From the NCBI RefSeq assembly GCF_030936135.1, contig NC_082600.1, forward strand, positions 26,915,943-26,979,942: a stretch of DNA of 64,000 bases, read 5' to 3'. Shown piece by piece: positions 36,601 through 49,700 of this stretch; positions within the stretch are counted from its first letter, which is position 1, and every line of letters begins with the position of its first letter. Made by a program: the position numbers and the translations under genes. Source of the DNA: Gavia stellata (Eukaryota > Chordata > Aves > Gaviiformes > Gaviidae). Under the pieces are notes generated by a model. The model was not told the DNA's origin, did not search any database, and worked only from the letters and a program-made list of their open reading frames with translations.

Positions 36601-39600
36601 GTGAGGCTTGATCATCTGCAGGACTTGGTTAAGGTACTGTGGAAGAAGTAACCACGTTACAAGGAAGTGCCTCGTTTCCTCTATAAGGTCAGCATGGGAA
36701 TGGGGGAACTGACCAAGTGCTGTTTTATCCCCATGTTTCTCTTTAAAGGTTGGGGTTTTTTTACAGTCTCATCAAGTAAGTGGTCAGGACTTGTAGTGTG
36801 GCAGCCAAGGAGGATGTTGGTGGAGTACTGGAAGAGAAAAACTGTTGGTAGAGGAAGCTCAGAGCCGTTGGGACCTGAGGGGTCTAAGCAACTGAGATTT
36901 CTCAATCCTTAACCACAGAAATGAGGAAGAGGAAGTAAGAAGGAGATCCTATTTAGAAGGTCCACCTTATCGGAGTGGAGGAGTTTTTAGCGTGGTTCTT
37001 GGAGCTGTGGGTGTTTACATGATAGGCTTTTTTCCCCTCTTCCAGGTTGGAATGGTCCTGTCTTCCTCACCAGTGCTCTGTGCCCAGGCACGCTTACTCT
37101 TGTACCGTAGGCTAATCTCTGAGATGAACAGCCTGGCCTGCACTATATGCTCCCCTGTAGGGCTCTTCCTGTGTGCTAATCTTTACCTCTTTGCTCCTTC
37201 TGTAATCCTTCTCTTTCTGAACTTTCTTAAGAGTGTTATGGCTCATTTTTTCTGGAATTCCTGTGGGAAAATTTTTTGACATCCAGTTCAACCATCCTGT
37301 TTTTCCACTGACTTTGCAAATTGGGAGCTCCCCTTATCTCCCAGGAAACAGTTCTGTGCTCATGTGAGATGATCTCTTGAAGACCTCCTGGGGGCTGTAG
37401 GTATCAGTTTAGTTCGAGGTCTCTGGGACTTGACTGTTTTTCTCTTTGCTGCTGATCCAGTCTGCTCTGGCGAGCCGTGGCTGCAGGAGGAGCAGGGAGT
37501 TAGTGAGGATATGATGAGCATGAAAGGAGCTGCCTAGTGCCTTGGGCTCAGTAAACTTGTAGAAGAGCAGCTTGAGTTTTTCCAGGCCAGTCCCTGACAA
37601 TGTTAACCTCTTGCAGGATGTCTGCTTTCCATCCCTTTGCACCCAGCAGCTCTAAGGTTTCTGCTTTCTTACTGCCTCTTGGCAGCTCTCCCTTCCAGCC
37701 TGACAAATTAATCCTTCCAATTCTGTTCTCCTCTTCACTGGCCTTTTCATCTTTCTCATCTCTTCCTGGAAGCTCCAGCTCTCCACCCAAGTTGCTGTAA
37801 TTTAAACAACATTAAAAAAACCTCTCACTGAACTGTGTGCTTTGAGTTTTCTTCTGCAGCTACTGTTGGCTGTCCTACCTGCTAGTCTGTAGGCATGCTG
37901 GTATATTTATGGCATAAGTGGTCAAAACATGTGGTTGGAGAAAGGAGCATTGGGTGGTTGTATACAGCCTGTCTGTCAAAGAACAGTGCTGGGATTTTAG
38001 TTTGGTTTTACAGCAACCGGTCTTTTATAAGAAAACAGAAAAATTCCATCCTAATCCTCATTTATCCATTAGGCTTTTACATAGCTGGGTTTGAATTTCA
38101 AGCTGCTGTATCCCTCAGGAAATTTAAGAAACAGTTTGTAGTTGATATGGACCGTCTTGTCAGTAGGCTATTCCATGTTCTGCTGACAGTAGAAGGTGGA
38201 GGTGATTCTGCTTTGGTGTTGAAAACCTGTTCAGTGGATAGAGAGAAAATTTGGGGATGTTGTATTGAAGATCTGGAGTATCTTCCTAGCTCCGACTGGA
38301 GTGACCCAGTGTAACCTGTACATTGAATTTGTTTGTGGACTGAGGGAATGTCCACCTGGCAGCCTCCTAAGGCAAAGTGTGAGTATTGGACATGCTCCTG
38401 GATAAAGACTCTGAAATTCGTAGTATAAGTGAATTCAGACCTCATGTTTTGCTGGCAGCCAGCTGAGGACAACTGTATGCCCCACCATGCTGGGATTTGG
38501 GAATGTGTTATGTACAGACATTTTCTTCATGGGTGGTATAGTGGAATATGATAATTGGGTCAGCTGACGTGCTGCATTCTTTTGGGTATCTTATATGGCT
38601 ATCCTATATATTTTTTTCCCCCTCTTGTGAATGTTCTCAGATGTGACAGTTTGTAACAGTTAAAAGAAGCTATTAGCCATAGGTGTCCCTAGCTTGGGGG
38701 CTACAGCCTTAGAAGATACCTACTGTGCTGTTGGCTGCAGCCTTATCCTACTCGCTGTGTGTGCGGCTGCAGCTGGCAGTTCTCTGAAGTGGTGTTTTCC
38801 TGGCTTCAGAAGCCTCTTGCCATCTTGGGGTTTGCATTAGCAGTGTGGGTCTCGAACATCTGAGCTGTTCTTTCTGTGAAAAGATATGTTGGTAAAGGGA
38901 TTGCCTTTGTTTCTGCAGATACTGCAGCATGCATGGATCAGTAGTCCCCATATGCCATATTCCTCAATTAGAGCAGTTTACCTTCTGCTCCTTTGAATGT
39001 AAAATCATTTACAACCCCAGTAACCTTGACAAGTTAGCGGTGCACTTCCTGCTAGGAGGAACGTAGGCTTCCCAGTCGAATATTTGTCCCTCTGGTGACT
39101 TGTCTTTTGTCAGGCTGTCTCATAGCAGCTGATACTCATCTTCTAATCCTCTGCAGTTTTTACAGCGATTTGCATCCCACACACACTTAGCACTTTTAGT
39201 TACAGCTTGTTCTCATTATCTTTGCGAGGCTCTCCTTCAGCCAGGATTTATTGTGAAGTCTCTGTATTTTTAGGCTGGACTGTGCTGCCTCCACAGTTAG
39301 CTGCAGACATGGCGGGAGGGGAGGGATGTTGTGAGTTCTTCCTCAGTGGTGGGGAGAGCTGGTGATTTCCTGGCAGGCTGAATGTTTCGCACAATGAATC
39401 CTTTCATTATGCTTCCAGGAACAGGGAGGATGCCGGACCAGCTCGTGATTCTGGATATGAAGCATGGAGTTGAAGCAAAGAACTACGAGGAGGTATGTCC
39501 CCTGGCTGCCTGCACTGCAGGCTCCCCTTTCCCAGCACTCACGTGATGCCATTTGTAGATCTGGGGCTCATGATGGGAAGCTGTTTTCCCAGCGGTGATG

Positions 39601-42600
39601 AAAGCCTGTCTGCAACCTACAATTCCAGTGAAGCTTTGTATGTTAGGGGAGGAAAAAAAAGACAAACATCAACTAAAATTAATTCTGTACTCTGGGAACT
39701 GAAGCCTAATGTGTGAATTTCTTTGCTAGCACAGCATGACCCAGCTTCTGGGCATAGGTATTAGAGGCAACAAGAGGCTGAGATGTGAATTTTTCCCAGC
39801 CCCAGCAGCAGAGGGCATTTTAGGTTAATATCAGATCCTCCTAAAGGTCAAGTTGCATTGTTACTGTTCTTACCTTTCTGTAACATGTACTGGCTCAACA
39901 GCCCTGAAATGATGCTTGTGCATTTCTAAGAACTAGCAGTGTATCAGTGTAAACGTGTTTGGCAGAGTAGTAGCTGGTGTGAAATGGGTATTTGGTTTTA
40001 AGGCGTGACATTGCAAACAGGCATAAAGCCTAAATGTTTCCATCTCAGGAGGATACAGCTTTCTTAGACCCAAGAGCCAGCTGTATGAAATAGCAGTTGC
40101 TTTGTGGATGGGACAGTCCTGGCTGGTTTGGATGCTGAATTTTAATGGCTGCTACTATGCTTTTGGCTCACTAGAATTTGGAGTCAATCAGCACCCAGTA
40201 CAGAGCCTGTGCCTGAGAAAATGAAAGTTGTTGGCAAAGAAAGGTTCCTGTAAATGATTGCTGTGTCCACTGCGCACAACAGTGTAGGAGATGCCTTAGA
40301 GAGGAGAGTGGGTAGCAGAGGAGGCTGTGTATGGTGCCAGTTAGAAAACAAACAAATTTCTGAGATGAGCATGCTGCAGTTTTTATATCCTTTTGAGCTT
40401 TGGGCTCGCTGGTCCTGCATGGCTTAAGTCAGTCTAGAGCACATCCTACGTGGAGAATAAAAAGTGCTTGGGGTCAGAGAAGAGCAGAGCAATCATTGGG
40501 CCAGCTCTCTGGCAACCAGCTACTGAAGGATTACAAGATGTTGAAATCTTGTGGGATGACCCCTGAGAGCATAACTGGGAGGATTATGTGATTACATTTA
40601 CAGAATCTCTTTAAATACAATCCTGCAGCATGCTCTGACTTACATTACTGTAGTGCTACTTAGAAGCGTTGTCCCTATGCAGAAAGGTTCTCTTATGCCC
40701 GTATATCTATGTACTCACTAGTTGTACTGATAAAACGGTCTTGGAATAAAAATAAGTATCCATTATGCTCGTCAGCGTAGTTAGATCAATGGAAGGGGTC
40801 CATGAACAAATAAGGGAAGAGTTTAGACTTGCAGTCCCACCTGATACCAAATGCAGATCTTAGCAGTGCTGGCAAGCATTCTTGACTTGTGAGGACCTCT
40901 GAGAGTGGCAGACTGTGTTGAGCCTTGTTGAGCAGCATGTCTGCAAAAGACTCAGACTGTTCCACTGTTTGTACAGCTGCTACGAATGTTTAGCCACACT
41001 GCTTTGCAGTGTTTTTTCTTTTTTTCATCCTCTCTCTCCCCAGGTTGTTGTAGTGTTTGTGGGTTTTAACTCGACAGGTTGCTGTAAGGCCTCAGAGGGG
41101 AGGCCTGTTGCTCAGGTTTCTCTGCTGGAATTGCTGCCTTTTTGAGCCTTTTGCTTGTGATGTTCATCTCCTGTAAGGTACCAGTGACCTGTCTTTCCCC
41201 CCCCCTCGTTCTTCTTGTTGAACTGCTGCAAGGAGACTTGATGCAGGGAGTTAAACGAAGGTCACTGAGTCCTGCTTGTGCATGGATATATGCAGTGAGA
41301 GGAGGGGTCATGTCTGAGTCTGGCTTCATAAGCTTTCATAGATCCAGACATTCTTGGAGCAAAGCAACTGGGAGAGTGAGCTATGTTAGAAAACCTAACT
41401 GCAAGGTAATGTCATACCTTAGTTCTCTGGGGTAGGGAGGAATAACTTTCTCCATTCAACAAGTAGAAATGAAGGTAGGGAAAAGTGAAAAGACTTTTCA
41501 GAGGGCACCAAGAAGGCTTGCTGATCTAGGTTCCTTTCCAGATCAGCTACTCCCTGCCAATTCTTGGTTATAGCATGTCTCTTTCTATGCTAGGAAGGGA
41601 GTTAGGCTTTGATGAATCTTTGAGTGACTCCCAAGAAGTTCAGTGGAGTTGTTGTCTCAGTTGTTCTGGTGGTCTAGATGTTCCTTCTAGGATGATGGTG
41701 TCCCACCATCACAGATGCTTGGTGGGCTTTTTACGAAATTCCTTGGAGCAGCTGTGCATATTGTCTTCACTAAGGATGAAGGAGGTTCCAGGATGTGCGT
41801 CTTGGAGTACATGCAGGACTGAAAGTAGCTATCAGATGTTTATAGCTACACTTACTAAGAGCAGCTGAAGGGATGCAGGATGGAGCAGACAAGCCTTGGT
41901 TTTTCCTAGTGGAACCTTTGTAGCCCTCTGTGAATGAGGAAATGCGCCCTTCAGGAAGATAATGGAGCCAGTCAAGGCAGGGTTAGCTTGTCAGTAGAGC
42001 TATCTGAGACCTTGTGTGTGTTACAGACCTGCTGCTCTAGCTGTCAGCAGAGTCTGGGCCATAGGCACACTTACTCTGGTGCCAGTTCTTCAGCAAAGTT
42101 CTGCTGGCAGATATGTGTCCAGGCCACAGGGTTTTGTCAGTACAACCTATTGGCTAGAAAGCAGGAGGGGTTTAACCTGCTGTTTCCTACCCCTCCTCAA
42201 AAACTCACTCCGAATTGACAGTGCTGCCCTGGCAGACCTGTAATGCATAGGTCGCCTCAGCATAAAAATTCTCAGATGACTGCTTTGAGGGCCTGCTGCT
42301 TGCCAGGATATGCGGGTCATGGGAAGACCCTTCAGTGAAATGGCTGATGAGCTAGCACTGGCCTGGTCACGAGCATCCCCTCAGATGGGCTCTGACACCC
42401 TCTGGAAGCAGCGTTTTGGGGATGCCTGCACCCTGGGTGCCCTGTTGCCTGCCTGTCGGCACCTGGCCCACTGAGGGATGCCATTCTGTGGCTTATGTCT
42501 GAGTAATCCTGTGTAACGGTGAGAGCTGTGGGTGCTCTGTGTGTTTTCTGTAGCACATCTTTCTTCTGCCGCATTACCTGGAGACACAGCATCTGGCCTT

Positions 42601-44346
42601 CATGGTGGGGGCCTGTCACTCGTTGGTAATAGTGACAAATTCTACACAAGAACCAGAGTTACCCAAACCCTACACTGTAGCAGTGGCAGGAATTGCAGTT
42701 AGTTTCCTTTGAGTAACATCCTTGTGTCACAGATTTTACATAATATGTAGTCAGATTACAGCCAGGATTGGGGCAGGGACACATGTTTACATATTCAACT
42801 TTAAACAGTTTCTGTTGTGGACTGTGCTTTCTAATTGAATTTCCTGTGGATTTTGCTTTTTGGATACAAGTCTGTGACTTGTAGGACTGTGGCTTGCATG
42901 TTCTGCGCAAAAATGATGTCCTGTAGAACCAGCTTTTATGAGAAGTGTGTTTTTCTTTCAAACTGGCTCGAAGACAGCCGTCCCATAAGTATTCCAGCAG
43001 CGTCATCTGGTGGCTTGAGGCAGTTGGAGCACTTTTAGCTGCATGGCCCCTACCAAGACCATATGCTGCCCTTAGGGTTATCAGTCTAAGTGATGCAAGC
43101 CCTGAGCTCTTGTGGGTGTAATCAAGCCACTGCTACTGGTAATCAGGCTGTCTGGGCTTTCTGGGGCATGTGGCAACAGTTAGCAAAGTGAGTCTCCGTG
43201 CTAATACCCTGTATGCCTATAGAACAGTATCATACGCGTATGTAAGTTAGTCACCTGTATCTCAGTCTGTGACTTCTGTTCACTGGAGGTTTAATCATGT
43301 GGCAAGCTCTTCTACCGACTCCGCAGAAGCCAACTGTGAATAAGCTAACATTAGGCCAAATAAGGAAGAAATGTGCTTGTATTGCATACTGTGCTTCTCC
43401 ATTGTGTAGGAGGGGTAGTAGGAAAGTGTGTTTCAGAGAACAGGTGGGAGAAGTGATAGTGTTTTACGCAACGGTAGTTTCTGGCTTGTAGAGGTGTTTC
43501 CCTAGGGGAAGGATGCCCCAGATCTGTAGTATGTGAGGAGGAGTGGTTCAAACTGGCAGTAAAAGCCCATGTGGGAGCTTTTGGTTTTGTCTCAGTGATT
43601 GCCTGACTCTTCTGTTTTCTAGATTGCTAAAGTGGAGAAGTTGAAGCCTCTGGAAGTAGAACTGAGGCGCCTGGAAGATCTTTCAGAGTCCATTGTTAAC
43701 GACTTTGCCTATATGAAGAAACGAGAAGAGGAGATGAGGGACACGAATGGTAAGAGACTGTGTGCTCCTTCAGAGGGATGGGGCTCTAAAACCCCTTACT
43801 TCTACTGAATGTGTTATTAGGACAGCATTTGGAGATCAAGCAATTATGGTGGTCTCTGCCTGTTCTGTTCCTAGTAAGGGAAACCTTCTGATATTTCTCT
43901 CCTTCTGAAGCAGTCACTGAGTCTTGTGTGTCCAATCTCTAGAAATAATTTCTTTTTGTCTCCATTCCTAATGTGCATTATTCTGTACCATTTAATGTCG
44001 CACATTAGCTAGAGTTTCGCCTTGTTCCCTCTAATCCTTCTCATCGTTCCCTCTGCTTTTATTTCCAAGTACTGCAGATGCTTGGTGCCCTTGCATTCAT
44101 GCTGTGTGATGTCTTGCCTTTGAAGTTTCACATGGGTGGGGAGAGAAAATCCTGGGAACTTTGTCCTCTTGAGGCGCATCCTGTGATGTCAGACTCCCAT
44201 GCAATGGTTTGTTGTCTGTTTCAGAGTCGACAAACACCCGGGTTCTGTACTTCAGCATTTTCTCCATGTGCTGTCTCATCGGACTGGCCACCTGGCAGGT
44301 TTTCTACCTGCGTCGCTTCTTCAAGGCCAAGAAACTGATTGAGTAA
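30257..44346 (+). CDS. TMED10: TMED10 (p24 delta-1, p23/Tmp21), complete, 5 coding exons
   Basis: Type I membrane cargo receptor of the p24 family that cycles between ER, intermediate compartment and cis-Golgi in COPI and COPII vesicles. Coding exons: 30257-30481, 34822-34942, 39419-39492, 43623-43749 and 44225-44346, totalling 222 residues; all introns are GT-AG. A leucine-rich signal peptide spans residues 1 to about 30 (mature start near ISFQLP). The GOLD domain includes Cys43 (RKCLREEIH) and Cys108 (FEACFES), the expected disulfide pair. A coiled-coil stem lies at about 141-182. The transmembrane segment is about 189-211, and the tail [11 protein letters not shown] carries the FF (COPII) and KK (COPI) motifs. 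The start is chosen for its GCCGCCATG context and signal peptide. The frame is open upstream to 30110 but that stretch is GC-rich UTR. Residues Leu113-Pro-Val115 at the end of exon 2 are extra relative to human as I recall it. The intron at 43750 is the shortest (475 bp). Confidence 0.98.
30513..30551 (+). other. G-quadruplex-prone G-runs after TMED10 exon 1
   Basis: Five or more G-runs of at least three (4, 10, 5, 4 and 3 G) on the coding strand, starting 32 bp after the first donor site. This fits a G4/R-loop-prone stretch typical of CpG-island promoters. Confidence 0.6.
32127..32321 (+). mobile_element. CR1 LINE 3' fragment in TMED10 intron 1
   Basis: A sense-strand CR1 3' end of about 195 bp. 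It encodes remnants of the ORF2 C-terminus ([20 protein letters not shown]), followed by the typical 3' UTR wording (GGGCTAGATGATCTCCAGAG, then CCTTCCAACCCC) and two terminal TTCTGTGA octamers at 32304-32320. The rest of the element is absent, as is usual for 5'-truncated CR1 copies. It lies in the same orientation as TMED10. Confidence 0.95.
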
Positions 44347-44612
44347 AGGAGCAAGTCCTCCTCCCCCTCCTCTCAGACCCAGCTGGACACCGCTGGGACC
44401 CAGCCATGGCCCCCTGGAGCCATCTCACAGATGATACCCACTGACTGGAGATTTTCTGCAGATACTTGGACCCTAAAGGGGGAGGGGAGCCTAAACATTG
44501 GAGGCAACGGGGGACTTGTGAAATCCTGTTGGATGTCGAGGGTGGGGGAGGTTGTGATGGGTTTGGGGATTCCTGGGGCAGAGATTAAATAAAAAAAAAG
44601 ATGTTTCCATGA
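44347..44612 (+). other. TMED10: TMED10 3' UTR (proximal form)
   Basis: About 265 nt from the stop to just past the first AATAAA. GT-rich sequence follows at about 44625-44640, as expected downstream of a cleavage site. A longer form using the signal near 46467 is possible. Confidence 0.75.
44588..44593 (+). terminator. TMED10 proximal polyadenylation signal AATAAA
   Basis: AATAAA runs into an A-rich stretch 242 nt after the stop codon, followed by a T/G-rich downstream region. Confidence 0.8.
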
Positions 44613-46466
44613 CAGCTGCAGCGAGTTTTTGCGCTGTCTGTTCTCCTTTTATAATCTTGGCTTGATGATGTCTCCCATTTGTCTGTGACTGTAGTGTTAC
44701 TCTGAGCCACTTGACCCTGCTGAGCTCTTTAGGTGCCATGCAGCTAGCACCGGGGCAGAGCGGGGGATTCCCTGTTTTGACCATCTGGGATCTAAGCCTC
44801 GTGCAAATGGAGGTGAGTGCAAAGCAATAGGATTCATCATTCCAACAGAGCCTGAGGATAGAGGGAGGTCCAAGGTTTGGTCCCTTTCATGGACCTCTGT
44901 GTTTCTCCTTGTGGGAGCTGGTGTCTTTGTGCTGACAGGTCAGGGCACTTGAGTGTACAATGGTTCAGCCTGGAGGAAGGGGAGCCTTGGAAGGAGGGCT
45001 TGGGAACATGTTTGATCTTGGAAAGGAGAAGCCTGCTTTGCTCAAATAAGGTGTTCAGCCTTGGTCCCACCCTTGTGCCATGTGTTTGTCTTGGATGTGC
45101 CTCTCTTGTTCTGAAATGCAGCAGCTTTCCTGAAAGCCTTGGTCAGGGATGGCCTTTTGTGCAGACAGGAGGCCTCAGTCAGATACAGTCACAGAGCAAA
45201 GGAGCAGGTTACGCTAGGAAACTTGGTCTTACATTAAGCAGGAGACTTGTCTCATCTGACAGGGTAGCGTTTATCAAGCAGGCAGCTGGCTGAATCTCAT
45301 TTTGTGAGACCCCAAAGTAGGGTGGGCTGCTGCTCATGTGAAGCATGAGGGCCTGTACCCTGCGCTGAGGTCTGAGGGTGCAAGGGTGCTTTTCAGGTTG
45401 GCAGTGGAGTTGGAAGAGTGTGGATGAACTCAGAAAAGCAGTACAGGGTAGGAATAGACTATTTCTGTGTCTGGGGCGAGTCTGAACTGTGCCCTCAACG
45501 GAATTGTTATTCTCTTAATGCGGTACTACAGAGAGAGCAAGCAGTTTCTTGTCGTTTCTCAGCTGTCCAGGTGGCATGATGTTAAATAAGCCAGGCTGGG
45601 AAAAAACAGGCTGGTTAACTTCCTGCACTTACCTGCTGCAGTTTTTAGGCAGTGATTAAAATTCCTTCACCTTCTCTGCATTCTTTCAGAGCAAATGGTT
45701 CAGCAGCACTGTGTTCTGGTGTCATGTGCCTAGACACCTCTGGCTAGGGAAAGGGTTGTCGTGGCCCTGGGCCTGGGCTACCATTTTGAAAAAAGCATGG
45801 TTTTCTAATTTCTGACCTGAATCTGATCTATTGCTGGGAAGGAAATGGTTGTCCAGGGTGAGGCAATGGGAAAGAGGATGAAAAGATGACCTCCTGTCAT
45901 CTAAATACGTTAGTACTTTGCCTCCCCTTTGCCATTGCCAAGTTCCTGGAGTTGTTAGTTCCACTGGCAAATGCTTAAATTGCTTTTCATTTGTTTCTTT
46001 TTTGATAAAGCCATATTAAGAACCCAAGTCCAGTCCTCTGCCCTTGCATCCATTTTATCCTTGTATGTTTTGAAAGCTGTAACAGTGCAGAACAGCAGTG
46101 ATGCCACAGGACTGAATTACAAAAGTCATTTGAAGGTAGTTTTAGGTCCTACGGTTTGAAGCCTGTAGATCTGTTAAGGTTTTGCTTTTGTTTTTATATA
46201 ACTTGAAAAGACAGTACAAGAAAGGGGCTTTTCCAGTCTTGTCTGTTTTGCTATGCTCTCCCTGTCCTTATCTGAGTAGAAAGATACCTTTATCTTAAAA
46301 AATGGTGGTGAGACCTTAAGTTCCCCAGGTGACCGTTACACTATCATTGTTCCGGTGTTGTGTTTTGATCTTCACTGTACTGGTATGGTTACTGGGGAGC
46401 AGGTGTGGGGGACTGGTGTGGATTTACCTGTAATGACTGGTTGGGGGATTTTTGTCAACTTTCTCA

Positions 46467-46472
46467 AATAAA
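46467..46472 (+). terminator. Possible distal TMED10 polyadenylation signal
   Basis: AATAAA in the context CTCAAATAAAATGTCTTTGG, followed within 50 bases by TG-rich sequence (GCCTGTGTGAGTCTTG). It lies 2.1 kb beyond the TMED10 stop, with T-rich 3'-UTR-like sequence before it. It may end a long TMED10 3' UTR; no transcript evidence is available here. Confidence 0.4.
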
Positions 46473-46765
46473 ATGTCTTTGGGGAAGAACAACCCACCTC
46501 CGTTGCCTGTGTGAGTCTTGTCCTCTTTGTGCACGTTCCTCCCAACTGCTGTTTCCTGCAAGCTGACCTGTCGCAGGAAGCAGCAAGTACACAGACCCCC
46601 CCGCAAGCCTTTGGGTGTCTCTAGCAACAGTTAACTTGTAAAGAATTTGAGAATACCAGACTCGGGAAAGGTACTGGCTGCACAGGCTTCTGCGGAGTGG
46701 GACCAGCACAGCAGGCGAGGTGTCTCTAATACAGGTTACCATTTGCTCCCTTTCTCCCCGCACTG

Positions 46766-46785
46766 CCCCCCCCCCCCCCCCCCCC
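46766..46785. repeat. Homopolymer run of 20 C
   Basis: Twenty consecutive cytosines followed by GCCACCCC. Length is likely to vary between individuals and to be error-prone in assemblies. Confidence 0.95.
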
Positions 46786-49700
46786 GCCACCCCTTCCTAA
46801 TTATATTCCTCTATGTTTAGGAATTTTGAGGCTGATAGTGAAACAGGACTGGTGGTCTAGAGTACAAGATCCAGTTTTTCACTGTCAGCTCCCAAGTAAA
46901 GTCTAGTTCATTAAGACAAATGGAATTACTTTCAGTTATGTGCTTTAGAGGAAATTCTAAATTGTTGCAAAGATGAGTTGGTCCTATGTGAGTGGCAGAT
47001 GCTTACTGAAGAGAGTGGTTAGGTATTTACCAAACTGCTGTCAGGTCTCTGCTGAGCCTGCGAGCCTTTTGTCATGCAGTAGCCAAGTGAGATATGCCAT
47101 GTAACAGGACTGGGAGCGCGTAAGTGCTACATAACTAGTTAGTAGTATTAGGGAGAATTTCAAGAAGGGAAATTCCCAGATCTTTGGATAAGGATTAGCC
47201 TCTGCAAGTTCTTGCCTGGATGAATATTTGAGTATCTGAAATCGTACAGCCGTTCTCATGCGGTAGGTTGGCGGTGGGTCTGGGCTGTTTTACAGCACTG
47301 TGGATGCAGAGCTGCTGTCTTCATTCCATTTTACTTCTGGGAAATGGGCTAAAGTTGAGCTGTTGTAGATACTTGAGTCTGAGCCCATCTTTGTGTATGA
47401 CAGATGCATCACTGGTAAATCTATAATTGCCTGTAGCAAACTGCATCAGACATTTCCAGCCTCTTCCACCCACTTGTCAATGTGACTAACTATTTAATTA
47501 TCACACTACTTAACACAGCGTGTGAGTATTCCTAAGTAAGGTATACATCTTCACGTATTCCCCCTCCTGCTATGCCAGTGTAGGCTGTACTCTGTACAAA
47601 GTGCCTGCTGCAGCTGCTGTGTGCATGCACGCGTGAGGGGATGAGCATTTTACCCACTCTGTTGCTCATTTCTTACAAGCTGCTCGGGTATGTGAGAAAC
47701 AACCCAAGTGTACAACACCTGTGTTGTCTCCTAACTGGCAGATCAGGAACTTTCGACTCGAACTAGTTTGGGAGCTGGTTGGTGACATCATTAGAGGATT
47801 CCTGCCTGTGCATTTCACAGGGTGCTACAGCAGAGGGTTAGGAAAGTAGCATGGCCTCTCTTCACCCCTGCCAGTTCATGTGATGTGTTTCTGTCTCCCT
47901 CATATCTTTAGCTGTGTCCCTCTGCTGTACTCGTCCTGTAAATGCCTGAGAGGGCCTTAGCGAACAAAGTCTTTGGGAAATGAACTTCCCGTACGTTGAA
48001 GGTGGCTTGTTGGGAAGGAGAGAGCACAAACCTGAAATGGATACATCTTTCACAGGAGAAAAAAAGTCGGATCTGGTGAAGACTGCAGGAGTTTGGGGTT
48101 GGTAGTTTTGTCTGCTGCCCCTTCTCCACCTGAAAAATTTGTCAGATTTGTGCTTGTTCTGTTGTTCCTCGCCCAGACCACCGCTGGCGGTGGCTCTGGC
48201 AGGCCTGCCTTTCTGAGGAAGGTGGAAGGAGCAGAGGATTTTAAAAAACTGCCTGTTGGCATTTCTTGGACCTTTTTGTAAACCTGAAACAGGTGAGCCC
48301 AAGCTTTTGCTGCAGCACTAGAATACTTGTATTGGCTCAGCAGTGTTTGTAGGAAGCCTGTTTTGCTTTGCACTGGCAGGAGTTCAGAGTTGCTCTGTTT
48401 CAGCTGCAGCTGAAGTGACTTAAACTTTCTGCAAAATGGCAGTAATTGATGCCTCATTACTCCCTCTGTAGCCAGAGGTCCATGTGGTTTATCACCTTAA
48501 ACTCAATGCATTAGCTTCTGCACTTCCAGCTTGTTGACACAGCCTGCCAGAGGACCTGTGGTCTCCAGGTGTCCATCCCAGGGATCGTAGCTATGAGGAT
48601 CATTTGTGTAGCTCATGTTTAGAGAAGGTTGCTGTGTCCTGAAGGACCCATCTGACTTGTTCTATTTCAGTTTTTGCAGTAAAATGTACATGTTGAATAA
48701 CTTCCTTTGGGGGTACATTACTCAAAGAAAGCAACGACAGAACCATGCTCACATTGCTCAGTCTCACTTCTGCGGTTTCCTCTGTCACTTAATTTCCTTT
48801 GATAGCTGATATTCCTGAGGTACCTTTACCCTGAGTTTTTAAATCGGTTGCATTATGTGGTCTTTGCATAAGCTGCACCAGGAGGTTCTGTTGGAATTGT
48901 AATGAGATGAACTTGTTTTTTCTTGGTTTTATGGGGGATGCTGTTCCTACAGCCGCCACACAGCCGAGGCAGGCAAAGGGGGGGCCATGCTTATGTTTTC
49001 CAGCTATATCCCTTTGCAGCTCTGGTCTGATCTGCTGCAGAGCTTTACACTCTAGGGTTTTTTCATCCATACCAGCTGCTTGGTCTTTTATTTCCCTCTG
49101 AATATACTTTGTTTGGATAATCTTCCCCCAGGTGTAAGATATTTGCTATACATATGTAACTGGAGTCTCATGGTGTTGTCGTCTTAATTATAATTAACCA
49201 TGTAGATGCCTTGTCATTCCTTCCTTCTCAGTGTGGGCTGCTCTTTCCTTCTGTTAGTAACATAATCAGTGTATTGTCTTGACTCTGAAAACCATGAATG
49301 AGATCTTTGAACCGAGGCTGATACTTGCTATGATTTGGTTTAAATGAGAGTGTTCCTACCATTACCCAAATTCATTCTTCAGTAATCATTTTGCAAGAGG
49401 CAGAATGGCACATTGCCTCTAGGTGGTGTGTTTTCTTTAAACGTTTGAGTGAAAAATTCAGTGTAAAATCGGGTGTGTATTCTTCAGTCATACTCCAACA
49501 AACCTGAGTAGGCAGCAGCTCTTCCTTCCTTAGGGGCATCTTGCTGTGAGAATTTCTGCCCTGCTTTTTAAAGCGTAGTAAAGGCAATGCTGTGGTGTGG
49601 CTTAACCTGATTGTAGCTACTACTGTAATCGTTTTATAGAAGAATTTGTATGATAATAATGGGCAAGCTAACTCTACTTTTCAAATTGGAAAAACGAAGA

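Larger units (their letters stand above)
30482..44224 (+). other. TMED10 introns 1-4
   Basis: Introns are 30482-34821, 34943-39418, 39493-43622 and 43750-44224. Intron 1 contains a CR1 3' fragment (listed separately) and short GT runs near 32460. Intron 2 has short GT runs near 35445 and two AP-1-type motifs at 36099-36120. I recognise no nested gene or RNA gene. Confidence 0.6.
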
